Positions 17,555-26,097 of a DNA stretch of 64,000 nucleotides are shown piece after piece. Location: the NCBI RefSeq assembly GCF_006715225.1, contig NZ_VFMU01000001.1:2170001-2234000 (forward strand). The letters are read 5' to 3'. The translations under genes were made by a program, and so were the position numbers. The notes beneath the pieces were generated by a model. The model saw only the letters and a program-made list of their open reading frames with translations. It was not told the origin of the DNA and ran no database searches. Numbering within the stretch: position 1 is the first letter of the stretch; each line of letters starts with the position of its first letter. The stretch comes from Arthrobacter sp. SLBN-112 (GTDB taxonomy: Bacteria > Actinomycetota > Actinomycetes > Actinomycetales > Micrococcaceae).

Positions 17555-17583
17555 GCGCGCCGTCGTAATGTACGGCGGCGCGC
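17555..17583 (+). terminator. terminator hairpin of module A operon
   Basis: A 13-bp stem (17555-17567 with 17571-17583, one G-T pair) with a 3-nt loop, 82 bp after the last stop codon of the operon. No pronounced T-run follows. Confidence 0.5.
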
Positions 17584-17706
17584 TGGCTTACCCCCGCGGC
17601 ACTTCGGAAGTGCAATGCCTGTCGTTATTGCCACCGTGCGGCAGTGGCAGGATGATCGAAAGTGTTGGGCTCCTGCCGGCCAGGCGGGCCGGAAGAACGA
17701 CGGCGT

Positions 17707-19254
17707 GTGCCCAACGTGTTGAGCGAGGCGGCGGTGGGCGTGGCCAGGACAGAGCAGAACGGGCAGCAGCGGCGGCTGAAGGTGTCCGACGTCAACGTGG
17801 TGAACCACCGGACGCTGCGGAAGGCGCTGGGCGGGACCATAGTCGGCAACACGATGGAGTGGTACGACGTCGGCGTGTTCGGCTACCTGATCACCACCAT
17901 GGGGCCGGTGTTCCTGCCCGAGGCGGACAAAGCGGTGCAGAACCTGTTCCTGCTGGGAACGTTCGCCGCCACGTTCATCGCCCGGCCGCTGGGCGGCATC
18001 TTCTTCGGCTGGCTGGGGGACAAGATCGGCCGTCAGAAGGTGCTTGCCATGACGCTGATGCTTATGGCCGCCGCAACGTTCGCCGTCGGCCTGCTCCCGG
18101 GATACGAGGTGCTGGGCCTCTGGGCGGCGGTGCTGCTGGTAGCCACCAAGCTGGTGCAGGGGTTTTCCACCGGCGGCGAGTACTCGGGGGCCACCACTTT
18201 TGTGTGCGAGCACGCCCCGGACCGGCGCCGGGGCTTCTACGTCAGCTTCCTGGACATGGGCAGCTACCTCGGTTTCGCGGCCGGCGGGGCGGTGGTGTCC
18301 GCCCTTCAGCTGGCCCTGGGTCAGGAGCAGATGGAGGCGTGGGGCTGGCGGATCCCGTTCCTGGTGGCCGGGCCGCTGGGTATCGTCGCGGTCTACTTCC
18401 GGATGAAGATCGAGGAGTCGTCCGCGTTCAAGGCCACGCTGGAAGCCGAAGCCGTGGCGGCCAAGCATCCGGAGACGGGAGAGGAGCTCCGGCCGGTGGG
18501 GCCGGTGGGCATTGTGAAGGCGCACTGGCGGCCCCTCGTGCTGGCCATGGTCCTGGCGGCGGCCGCCAATACGGTGGCCTACGCCCTGACGTCCTACATG
18601 CCCACGTACCTGACCAGCAACAAGGGGTACGACGAGGTCCAGGGGACGCTGCTGACCCTCCCGGTCCTGGTGGTCATGGCGTTGTGCATCCCCTTCACCG
18701 GGCTACTCTCTGACCGGATCGGGCGCCGCCGGGTGCTGTGGATCGGGGCGTTGAGCACCATGGTGTTCGCGGTTCCCGCGTTCCTGGCGATAGCGGTGGG
18801 CAGCGTCCCGGCAACGCTCCTGGGCCTGGCCCTCATCGCCTTCCCGGTGGCGTTTTCGGTGCCGAACCTCGCCTCGGCGCTCCCGGCGCTGTTTCCCACC
18901 GAGCACCGCTACTCCGCCATGGGCATCGCCTACAACCTGGCGGTAGCCATCTTCGGCGGGACGGCCCCGTTCATCATCGCGTCCCTCATCGAGCTGACCG
19001 GCAATGACATGATGCCGGCCTACTACCTCATGGGAGTGGCCGTGGTTGCCGCCGTTGCCATCCGGTTCCTGCCCGAATCAGCCGGCCGGCACCTGCCTGG
19101 CTCCATGCCCAGCGTGGACTCGGAGGAGGCGGCCCGGAAGTTGGTGGAGACCCAGGACAACAACCCGCTGCTGGACCTGGACTCGCTGCCGTTCGAAAGC
19201 AGTTTTGAGACCGCGCGGAAGGAGCACAAGGGGGGCCCGGGAAACCGACCGTGA
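17707..19254 (+). CDS. MFS transporter, metabolite:H+ symporter type
   Basis: About 515 residues with twelve predicted helices, cytoplasmic membrane. The cytosolic loop between helices 2 and 3 has the MFS motif GWLGDKIGRQKV, repeated in the second half as GLLSDRIGRRRV. The early GNTMEWYDVGVFGYL and ARPLGGIFFG are characteristic of the ProP/shikimate/citrate branch, which couples solute import to protons; the substrate cannot be read from sequence. The start is uncertain: GTG 17707 has GGAAG about 12 nt upstream, and GTG 17662 is also open. The C-terminus is soluble and acidic. Confidence 0.8.
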   Translation: MPNVLSEAAVGVARTEQNGQQRRLKVSDVNVVNHRTLRKALGGTIVGNTMEWYDVGVFGYLITTMGPVFLPEADKAVQNLFLLGTFAATFIARPLGGIFFGWLGDKIGRQKVLAMTLMLMAAATFAVGLLPGYEVLGLWAAVLLVATKLVQGFSTGGEYSGATTFVCEHAPDRRRGFYVSFLDMGSYLGFAAGGAVVSALQLALGQEQMEAWGWRIPFLVAGPLGIVAVYFRMKIEESSAFKATLEAEAVAAKHPETGEELRPVGPVGIVKAHWRPLVLAMVLAAAANTVAYALTSYMPTYLTSNKGYDEVQGTLLTLPVLVVMALCIPFTGLLSDRIGRRRVLWIGALSTMVFAVPAFLAIAVGSVPATLLGLALIAFPVAFSVPNLASALPALFPTEHRYSAMGIAYNLAVAIFGGTAPFIIASLIELTGNDMMPAYYLMGVAVVAAVAIRFLPESAGRHLPGSMPSVDSEEAARKLVETQDNNPLLDLDSLPFESSFETARKEHKGGPGNRP

Positions 19255-19295
19255 TGTGACGCAGGAACGTCCCGCGGGATGTTCCAGTCCTCCCT

Positions 19296-20849
19296 CTAAT
19301 CGGTCAGGCCGTTCCGTACCGCGAACAGTGTGGCACCCACCCGGTTGGTTGCACCGATCTTGGTGTAGATGTGCTCCACGTGGTTGCGGACGGTCTTTCG
19401 GGCGAGAAACAGGCTGGCGGCAATCTCGGTCGGAGTCATTCCGTGGCACAGCATGCCGAGGATTTCCACTTCCCTGGGCGTGAGCCCGGCCGGAGCGGCA
19501 GGCCGGCGGTGGGGCTGCTGGCCTGCCGCTGCAAGCACTGCATCAGCAGCCTCGCGGCTGATCCGGCCGGCTGAAACTTCCTGCCGCAGCCTGGCAGCTG
19601 CATCGGCCGGCGTGAGTGCGGCCCGGTGCGGACGCGGCTCCAGGGAGGAATGGTAGGAATCGGCGGCCGCCAGGATCCGCTGCTTGATGCCCAGCTCCGT
19701 TCCGCCAATCCCTCGCGGGTAGCCGGACCCGTCCAGCCGTTCATGATGCAGGCCGGTCAGGGCCGCCTCGCCCTTCAGCCCGGGGACGCGGCTGAGGATC
19801 CGTTCGCCCAGGTACGGATGCATATGGATACGTTCCAGGTCCGCCCGGGACAGGGGCTCCTTCTTGTCCCAGACCTGGTTGGATACTCCCAGCCGGCCAA
19901 TGTCATGAACCCATCCTGCGCGGCGGAGCTGCGTGACGTCTTCGGCTGGGAGTCCGTGCTCCTCGCCCGCAGCCGCGCCGAGGGCAGCCACGGCGCGGGA
20001 ATGACCGGCCGTATAAGGGGATTTGAGGTCTGCGAAGTCACCGACCGCGCGGAGGACCGCGTCCAGCTGCGGGCCGGACAGGGGAGCGTCGGCGGGAGCC
20101 AGGTCCAGGGCCGCCTGCCAGCAGTCGACCTCGAGAAGTCCTTCGGTGAGCGCCCCGGCCTGGTCGATGAACAGCCCGGCCAGGGCTGGATCGAACTGGC
20201 TCCCGCGGCGCGCCCGCACCATCGCCACCGCACCAGCCACGCCCTCCTGGCGCAGGAACACCTCTGCCGTATCCGCGAGATGCATGATCCGCATTTCCAG
20301 CGGGATGTCCGGCCCCGCTACTCCCTCCGGCAGGCCCTTGCCGTCCCAGCGCTCAAAGGTGTGGGCAAGCAGTCCTGCCACGTCGCCGTCGAGCCCCACA
20401 TTGGTGGCCAGCACACCGGCGGAGCTGCAGTGCGAGGCAATCATGTTTCGCACCGCGGCGCTGCCCGTCGCCGCGAAACGCGTCCAGTATGCAAAGCGGG
20501 CCAGTGGCGGGAGGCCCGCGCCGGCATGGCTGAACATGCCGGCGTACATGGGCAGTCCGCGCTGGTCGCGGTTGTAGTAGTCGGCGCGGAAAGCGATGTC
20601 GTCCGTGAACAGCGCTGCCAGTTCGAAGGAATCCGCGTGGCACCCGATCCATGCCACCTGGTTGGCGTAGTAGAGCCTGCCCTGGCCGGCGGCGTCAACT
20701 CCCGCTGCCTTGGCGATCCGCAACGCCAGCAGGCATGAGCGCAGCATGTGCTCCATCGGTTGCCCCAGGCCCAGGTCGATGGCGAGGGACAGTGCGGCCA
20801 GGACTTCACTGCGGCGGGGTCCTGCCGGTGACGGCTTCACACGTGCCAT
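19296..20849 (-). CDS. HD-GYP phosphohydrolase fused to a LuxR DNA-binding domain
   Basis: 517 residues. A C-terminal LuxR HTH begins LTPREVEILGMLCHGMTPTEIAAS. The HD-GYP region carries AGHSRAVAAL, HDIGRLG (HD pair), HMHPYLGERIL and HHERLDGSGYPRG. An N-terminal half, with its own GLPEGVAGPDIPLEM stretch, resembles a degenerate HD-GYP copy. Classical HD-GYP enzymes hydrolyse cyclic di-GMP. In this actinobacterial architecture the output is direct DNA binding, so the protein may be a transcription factor whose activity depends on a nucleotide. No ribosome site is seen at 20849. Confidence 0.85.
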   Translation of the reverse strand: MARVKPSPAGPRRSEVLAALSLAIDLGLGQPMEHMLRSCLLALRIAKAAGVDAAGQGRLYYANQVAWIGCHADSFELAALFTDDIAFRADYYNRDQRGLPMYAGMFSHAGAGLPPLARFAYWTRFAATGSAAVRNMIASHCSSAGVLATNVGLDGDVAGLLAHTFERWDGKGLPEGVAGPDIPLEMRIMHLADTAEVFLRQEGVAGAVAMVRARRGSQFDPALAGLFIDQAGALTEGLLEVDCWQAALDLAPADAPLSGPQLDAVLRAVGDFADLKSPYTAGHSRAVAALGAAAGEEHGLPAEDVTQLRRAGWVHDIGRLGVSNQVWDKKEPLSRADLERIHMHPYLGERILSRVPGLKGEAALTGLHHERLDGSGYPRGIGGTELGIKQRILAAADSYHSSLEPRPHRAALTPADAAARLRQEVSAGRISREAADAVLAAAGQQPHRRPAAPAGLTPREVEILGMLCHGMTPTEIAASLFLARKTVRNHVEHIYTKIGATNRVGATLFAVRNGLTD

Positions 20850-20903
20850 TCTAGGGAAGCCATCACCTCGGGTAGTAGGGACGGACGGACCAGCCCGCCG
20901 CCG

Positions 20904-21659
20904 TCAGGCCGCCTGGTTCTTCCCGGCACGTTCGCTGGCGGGTTCCGGCTCCCCGGCATGGGCGGTGGACGGGAACCGCACGCCCACCTGCGCTCCGAAC
21001 AGTCCACGTTGCGGAAGCCAGAAGTCCGCCAGGTGGTCCTGCACCTCCAGTGCCCCGGGCTGCCCCGCGTCCTCACCCAGGATGGTGGCCTGGGAATCCG
21101 TGACCAGCCACAGCTGCCGGGGCTGGGCCTGGAACGTCTGGCCGTTGGGCACCACGCCGGAGACCAACATCTTGCCGGCGTTCAGCAGCGGCCCGGCGAA
21201 GGCTCCCATGGCGCGGAGCACCAACTCGTTGCGCCACAGCGTTTCAGGCATCCGGACGGCCATGGCGGTCAGCATTGAGGTGGCCGCGGAGGTGCCCAGT
21301 TGCAGGCGCCAGTCAACGACGCCCGGGACAGTGATGACGGCGGTGAACGGCCCGCTCCACTGGATGTCGACGTCGGTCTCCACCGTTTGGTGCACGGCCG
21401 CACCGAAGTAGCGTGCGCAGCTGAACTCCGGCGCCGTGTTGGCGTAGATGGTCCACTCGCCGCCGGGCGTACGGTGCCAGACGGAGCGGTAGCCGGGGCC
21501 AACGGAGCTCACGGGAAAATCCCGGAAGGCCAGGTAGTGGCCGCTGGTGAAAGGTAATCCCAGGACGGCGTAGCCGGCGAAATGCTCCGCCGGGTCTTCC
21601 GGAAGGTCGGCAAGTGTCGGTGTTGCCCCTACTGATGACTGCGGCTGGTAGGTGGTCAT
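20904..21659 (-). CDS. hypothetical protein (251 aa)
   Basis: A soluble protein rich in aromatic beta strands (YLAFRDFPVSSVGPGYRSVW, EWTIYANTAPEFSCARYF), followed by a helical segment around ETLWRNELVLRAMGAFAG and a basic Ala-rich tail. AAGGAGGCGG lies just before ATG 21659, a strong ribosome site that excludes the longer start at 21737. I do not recognise the family. It is upstream of the HD-GYP/LuxR gene on the same strand with a 54-bp gap, so the two may share a transcript. Confidence 0.65.
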   Translation of the reverse strand: MTTYQPQSSVGATPTLADLPEDPAEHFAGYAVLGLPFTSGHYLAFRDFPVSSVGPGYRSVWHRTPGGEWTIYANTAPEFSCARYFGAAVHQTVETDVDIQWSGPFTAVITVPGVVDWRLQLGTSAATSMLTAMAVRMPETLWRNELVLRAMGAFAGPLLNAGKMLVSGVVPNGQTFQAQPRQLWLVTDSQATILGEDAGQPGALEVQDHLADFWLPQRGLFGAQVGVRFPSTAHAGEPEPASERAGKNQAA

Positions 21660-21743
21660 GGCCGCCTCCTTTTCTCTATGCCCTGAGACTAGGACCGGGC
21701 CGCAGCAAGGGCATGGGGCAACTGCCCCATTTGGCATCGGCTT

Positions 21744-22493
21744 TTACGCGGCGTCGTTGGCTTCCAGCCACTCCAGGAACGTCTGGCGTCCGACGGCGGA
21801 GCCCGGCGCCGGGATCAGCCCGCCGTTGCGCATTGCCCTGCCCATGGGGCCGGGAAGGTGCAGCGGAACAGGCCGTTTTTTCTGCTGCGTCTTGGCCAGG
21901 TAGGCCGCGACCAGGCCTTTCAGCTGTTCGGTCCGCGGGCCGCCGAGGTCCGGGATGCGTCCCTTCGGGCCGGCCTCGGCCGCGTCCACCAGGGCTGCGG
22001 CCACCTCCTTTGCCGCCACCGGCTGGGTGACCATGGTGGGCACGAACACCAGCGGGCCCACTGAGGCGGCCTTGATGGACATCGGTACGAACTCGTGGAA
22101 CTGGGTGGACCGGAGGAGGGTCCAGGGAACGCCGCCGTGCCTCACTTCGTCCTCCTGCACCAGCTTCCCGGCGTACAGTCCCGAATTGGCCTTATCGATG
22201 CCCACAATGGACAGCGCCACATGGTGCTTTACGCCAGCCTTTTTCTCCGCCCCCAGCAGGTTCTGGGTGGCATTGGTGAAGAAATCCACGGCCTTCTTGG
22301 TGGACACGGTTTGGATGCCGGCGACGTCGATCACGGTTTCGACGTCCTGGAGTGCCTGGTCGAGGCCGCGCCCGTTAACCAGGTCCGCCCCTTCGGTGCG
22401 GCTGAGGCTGACCACATCGTGCCCGCGCTCCTTGGCGATGACCACAACGTAGCGGCCCACTGTACCGGTTCCCCCGGCAACGGCAATTCTCAT
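21744..22493 (-). CDS. NAD(P)-binding NmrA-like oxidoreductase or sensor
   Basis: 249 residues of the atypical short-chain dehydrogenase class. The N-terminal Rossmann motif is GGTGTVGRYVV, and the second strand ends in SRTEGADL, which favours NADP. VETVIDVAGIQT and the HHVALSIVGIDKANSGLY stretch match the NmrA/YlbE-type group; the Tyr of the last is in the position of the catalytic YxxxK (YAGKL). ATG 22493 has no ribosome site but follows TAGGAT by exactly 7 nt, so the mRNA is probably leaderless. Confidence 0.8.
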   Translation of the reverse strand: MRIAVAGGTGTVGRYVVVIAKERGHDVVSLSRTEGADLVNGRGLDQALQDVETVIDVAGIQTVSTKKAVDFFTNATQNLLGAEKKAGVKHHVALSIVGIDKANSGLYAGKLVQEDEVRHGGVPWTLLRSTQFHEFVPMSIKAASVGPLVFVPTMVTQPVAAKEVAAALVDAAEAGPKGRIPDLGGPRTEQLKGLVAAYLAKTQQKKRPVPLHLPGPMGRAMRNGGLIPAPGSAVGRQTFLEWLEANDAA

Positions 22494-22500
22494 GGAAGAA

Positions 22501-22506
22501 ATCCTA
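22501..22506 (-). promoter_or_regulatory. -10 box of leaderless NmrA-like gene
   Basis: TAGGAT on the minus strand, 7 nt before the ATG at 22493, with no Shine-Dalgarno in between. Confidence 0.45.
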
Positions 22507-22666
22507 AGCCGCTGCTACGACAAAAGGTGGTGCTTTGCGGCGCCCTGCCGTGCCGCAGCGGCTGCGTACCTTTCTACCCCAAGGATCCGCCTTTTCGACG
22601 GGCAGGGGTTTGGGGAATCCAAGTCATAAAGCTGGGCCTTTCCACCTTTGACGCCGTTAGTAGCCA

Positions 22667-23887
22667 CTAAGACGACGAGGGAAGGCGCGCCGTCAGTACA
22701 AATCCCCCGTCTTCCCGCCCCCATTCGATGCTTCCGCCAGCAACTTCCACCCGCTCTTTCAGCCCCAGGAGCCCATAACCCGACATCGAGTCATTGCGCT
22801 TGCCGGGACTTCCGGCTCCGTCGTCGGAAATCTTTAGAGTCAGGTTGTGGGGTTCCCAGCGAAGATCGATGAGTGCGTTTGTTCCGGATCCGGCGTGCTT
22901 GGAGATGTTCGTCAGTGACTCCTGCACCACGCGGTACGCGGCGTGGGCCACGCTGGGGTCCAGCTTTCCGGCCTCCCCGGTGGCCCTTACGTCCACCCTT
23001 ACTCCGGCCGACCGCACAGGTTCGATGAGCCCGTGGATATCGCCCAGGGTGGGCAGCGGGGTTTGCTGTTCTTTGTCTGCCCTTTCGCCGGCCGGTTTCA
23101 GCAGTCGCAGAAGGCGGGCAAGTTCCTGCGTAGCCTCAGTGCCAACAGACTCGATCACCTCCAGGGCTTGGGCCGCACGTTCGGGATCGGTATCTATGAC
23201 CCTGCGTCCGCCCGCCGCGTGCAGCATCATCACGGTGACGGCATGCGAGACGATGTCGTGCAGGTCTGCGGCGATGTGCGCACGTTCCTGCGCTACGGCG
23301 GCTTCAACTTTGCGGCGTTCTTCTTCCAACGCGGTGATGCGGAGACGGTTTCGGGCCACAAATCGGCCGAATGCCCAGGCTCCCCCCAACCACACGCCTC
23401 CGGTACCGATGAACCAGAGATCTTCATCAAAGGGCCTGCCGCGCGCACTAATCAGGACCGGAAGGGCGACGGCGGTGATGTAGGCGGCAAGGGACTGCCG
23501 CAGCGACCGATCGGATGCCACTGCGGCCAGTGCGACGAGGACAGTGGTTATTGGCATGTAAGGGATCCGGTAAATCTCAGAAAAGTCTAAGTAGTTCGGA
23601 GTTGTGAAGAACACGAAGATTGCCTGATGCAACAGGAGCCCGGAAAAAACCGTCACCGGGGCGCGGTGTCTCCAAAGGAGCGGGACGAACCCGGCCGCCA
23701 CGTACGCAAGAGCTGCCATCGCGACAACTCCCGACAGCGAGTCAGCGGTGGCCGGGAAAAAGCTGGCCAGCTCGATGACGAATGCCAGCAGCACGACAGT
23801 GACGTTGGCCTTGATGAGGCCAAACCAACGATTCACGTGGGCCGTACGTTGAAAAGCGCTCTCGACAAGCGAATTTTCCTGGGCCAT
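22667..23887 (-). CDS. NarL-type sensor histidine kinase (module B)
   Basis: 406 residues, paralogous to the kinase at 13572-14792 along its full length. It has membrane helices over the first ~170 residues, acceptor His near residue 210 in DLHDIVSHAVTVM, N box VVQESLTNISKHAG, ISDDGAG and GYGLLGLKERV. ATG 23887 is preceded by GAGGTGG, and the longer in-frame start at 24031 would overlap the regulator region. The sensor helices are well conserved between the two kinases, suggesting related stimuli. The palindrome 23991-24008 lies about 104 bp upstream. Confidence 0.88.
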   Translation of the reverse strand: MAQENSLVESAFQRTAHVNRWFGLIKANVTVVLLAFVIELASFFPATADSLSGVVAMAALAYVAAGFVPLLWRHRAPVTVFSGLLLHQAIFVFFTTPNYLDFSEIYRIPYMPITTVLVALAAVASDRSLRQSLAAYITAVALPVLISARGRPFDEDLWFIGTGGVWLGGAWAFGRFVARNRLRITALEEERRKVEAAVAQERAHIAADLHDIVSHAVTVMMLHAAGGRRVIDTDPERAAQALEVIESVGTEATQELARLLRLLKPAGERADKEQQTPLPTLGDIHGLIEPVRSAGVRVDVRATGEAGKLDPSVAHAAYRVVQESLTNISKHAGSGTNALIDLRWEPHNLTLKISDDGAGSPGKRNDSMSGYGLLGLKERVEVAGGSIEWGREDGGFVLTARLPSSS

Positions 23888-23990
23888 CGTAGCCACCTCA
23901 CAATCGTGCTGCCGGACAGGACCTTTTCCGGTGTCCTCAGTCTGCGCCGGGCGGTTCCTGCCCTTCATCCATCCTCTGAAAGCAATTGGT

Positions 23991-24008
23991 ATACATCTGG
24001 GGGTGTAG
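23991..24008. promoter_or_regulatory. operator-like palindrome upstream of kinase B
   Basis: ATACATC-TGGG-GGTGTAG. The right half matches the perfect module A operator exactly and the left half in 5 of 7 positions. Its distance to the kinase start is about the same as in module A. Confidence 0.5.
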
Positions 24009-24051
24009 CCGCATTCCGCAACCACCGTCATAGCTTCCCTTGCAGGCGGGT

Positions 24052-24807
24052 TCAGCCGCCTCCGCCAGGCTTGACCAGGCCCGAGCGGTAGGCCAGCGCC
24101 ACTGCCTGCGCCCGGTCTGCCACTCCAAGTTTCATGAGGATGCGGTGCACGTGGGTTTTCACTGTCGCTTCACTCAGGAACAGCCTTTCGGCGATCTGGC
24201 CATTGTTCATCCCGGTGGCGATCGCGGCGAGCACTTCCCGTTCACGGCGGGTCAGTTGGTCCAGGTCTGCATGGCTCGGGAGATAGGGCTCCGGTCTGTG
24301 GGAGAATTCCTCGAGAAGCCTGCGGGTGACGTTGGGGTCGAGCCAGCCGGCTCCCGCGGCGAGAGCGCGGATGGCAGACGCCAGGATGCGTGGCGCCGAG
24401 TTTTTGAGGATGAAACCGGAGGCGCCGGCGCGGAGTGCGGCATGGACAGCTTCGTCTTCATTGAAAGTGGTCAGAATGAGGACCGGTATCGCTTCCTTGC
24501 GACCGGCGTTGAACTCCTCTGATGTAAGGATGCGGGTTGCGGTGACGCCGTCCATCACGGGCATGCGGATATCCATCACCACGACATCGGGCTGCAGCCC
24601 CGCCACCACTTCCACGCCGGCCCGCCCGTCACCGGCCTCTCCAACCACCACCATGTCCGGCTCAGATTCCAGCAGCAGCGTCAGCCCTGCCCTGATCAGT
24701 GTTTCGTCGTCGATCAGGACCACGCGGAGACGGCCGTCCGTTTCACCGGCCGCCACGGGAGCACTGCCTACCGGATTGTGTGGCTTCCATGAGTGGACAC
24801 TATCCAT
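24052..24807 (-). CDS. NarL/LuxR-type response regulator (module B)
   Basis: 251 residues, paralogous to 14949-15680. Acidic pair IDDE, acceptor Asp79 in VVVMDIRMPVMDG, LILTTFNEDEAV, Lys in SGFILKNSAP, and LuxR HTH (LTRREREVLAAIATGMNNGQ, then LFLSEATVKTHVHRIL). I chose ATG 24807. The same ATGGATAGTGTCC sequence occurs upstream of the module A gene but out of frame there, so the N-termini have diverged by a frame change while the domains remain intact. It lies upstream of kinase B on the same strand. Confidence 0.88.
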   Translation of the reverse strand: MDSVHSWKPHNPVGSAPVAAGETDGRLRVVLIDDETLIRAGLTLLLESEPDMVVVGEAGDGRAGVEVVAGLQPDVVVMDIRMPVMDGVTATRILTSEEFNAGRKEAIPVLILTTFNEDEAVHAALRAGASGFILKNSAPRILASAIRALAAGAGWLDPNVTRRLLEEFSHRPEPYLPSHADLDQLTRREREVLAAIATGMNNGQIAERLFLSEATVKTHVHRILMKLGVADRAQAVALAYRSGLVKPGGGG

Positions 24808-24855
24808 CCCCACGGTCAAAAGCCACGGTCAATATGAACCCGGGACCAGCCGCCG

Positions 24856-24873
24856 CTACGCCTTGGGATGTAG
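24856..24873. promoter_or_regulatory. operator-like palindrome, module B
   Basis: CTACGCC-TTGG-GATGTAG, an imperfect version of the module A operator at the corresponding place between the divergent regulator and peptide genes. A short shared sequence, TGACCGCGC, follows in both. Confidence 0.5.
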
Positions 24874-25009
24874 TTGGTGACCGCGCGGAGCCTCTTCCTG
24901 GTGTAAGCCGAATGGCGACCGTGAATCGACGCGCCACAGGTGCTCCAAGGTCAACACTGGTGCCCATCAACTCCATGAAGTATGGACGAGAAAGACCTAA
25001 GGAACCCCG

Positions 25010-25228
25010 ATGGACCGGAACCATGAACAACGAACCGCATGGCTCATCATCACCATGGTCATCAGCCTCGGCCTCATTGGGGGCGAACCCTCCCGAAGCG
25101 AACGGGAAAGCACGGCACCGCAAACATCAACGGACTCGCATGACGTCCCAAGTCAACAAAATCCTGCCCCCGAGCCGCTGAAAGGCTCACCAGAGCTCTG
25201 GAAGTTCCGCTTCATCATCGGCAGATGA
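25010..25228 (+). CDS. 72-residue peptide with hydrophobic N-terminus (module B)
   Basis: Paralogue of the peptide at 15908-16126, exactly the same length. Shared elements are RTAWL, the hydrophobic SLGLIG end of the N-terminal segment, a variable Ser/Thr/Gln/Pro-rich middle, and GSPELWKFR near the C-terminus. AAGGAA lies 8 nt before the ATG. The Cys in the module A middle region is replaced by Ser here, so it is not needed for a disulfide. It is separated by 107 bp from the membrane-protein gene, where module A has 33 bp. Confidence 0.7.
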   Translation: MDRNHEQRTAWLIITMVISLGLIGGEPSRSERESTAPQTSTDSHDVPSQQNPAPEPLKGSPELWKFRFIIGR

Positions 25229-25335
25229 ACCAGCGTCGTCCGGCCACCCAAAGCTGCCATTCCGTCCGACCGGTTCGGACGTCCACACAAAACCGCCCGC
25301 CGCGGTAGCGCCAGCACCAAAGGCAAGGAATCACC

Positions 25336-26091
25336 ATGAAAATCCAACCCGTCCCAGCCAAAAAAATACCGTCCAGGGGACGTAAAGGCCCGGGACAGCC
25401 GACACCAGGGAGAGCCATGACCGCCATGGACAGGATCGGAGCTTTCAGCGGCGCCGGGTATTTCATCCTGGCCAACGCTGCCATTGCCGTCGAAAATGAT
25501 CCCGCGTTGCCCGATGCACCTACCGGGCAAGAGATCCTCGATTCCTGGGGGCGGTGGGCCAGTAGTCCGCTGGTTCAGGCGGCAATCAGCCTCGAACTGT
25601 TTGCCTTCGTGGCATGGATGGTCTTTGTCGGTTACGTTTGCTGGCGCGTGCGGGACGCGGGATGGTTGGCTGCCGCCGCTCTGGTTGGGGGAATCGTTGA
25701 GATTGCAGTGAAGATCGGATCTGATGCGCCGCTAGTCACGGGTTTTCTGTTGCGTGCTGAGATTTCACCCGAGCAGGCACTTGTACTCTCGCAAATAGGC
25801 CTAGTCGCCTTTATGTTGGACCTGCTGCCGGCCGGATTGTTCGTCCTCTGCGCCGCGGCAGCGGCCCTTAAGACACAGGAGTTGGGCCGCCTCATGGCTT
25901 GGACTGGCGTGGCAATCGGTGCGGGCAATGTCACTGTCGCCGTCGTGACTGGAATAAACATCGGTCAATCCGGCTTCTCGCCATCGTTCCTACTTGTGCT
26001 GTTGTGGGAATTGGTGCTCAGCGTGTACTGGGGCTTCTTCCGTAGCCCCGCCGAGAAGCTTGCGGCCGCCGCGACGCCTAGGACGAGCTGA
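25336..26091 (+). CDS. multi-spanning membrane protein (module B)
   Basis: 251 residues, paralogous to 16160-16921 throughout. Highly similar stretches include GAFSGAGYFILANAAIAV, FVGYVCWRVRDAGW, VEIAVKIGSDAPL and DLLPAGLFVLCAAAAALK. About six membrane helices. AAGGAATCACC precedes the ATG, as in module A. The N-terminal ~30 residues are basic and poorly conserved. Function unknown. It is part of the operon divergent from the module B two-component genes. Confidence 0.75.
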   Translation: MKIQPVPAKKIPSRGRKGPGQPTPGRAMTAMDRIGAFSGAGYFILANAAIAVENDPALPDAPTGQEILDSWGRWASSPLVQAAISLELFAFVAWMVFVGYVCWRVRDAGWLAAAALVGGIVEIAVKIGSDAPLVTGFLLRAEISPEQALVLSQIGLVAFMLDLLPAGLFVLCAAAAALKTQELGRLMAWTGVAIGAGNVTVAVVTGINIGQSGFSPSFLLVLLWELVLSVYWGFFRSPAEKLAAAATPRTS

Positions 26092-26097
26092 CCTCAC

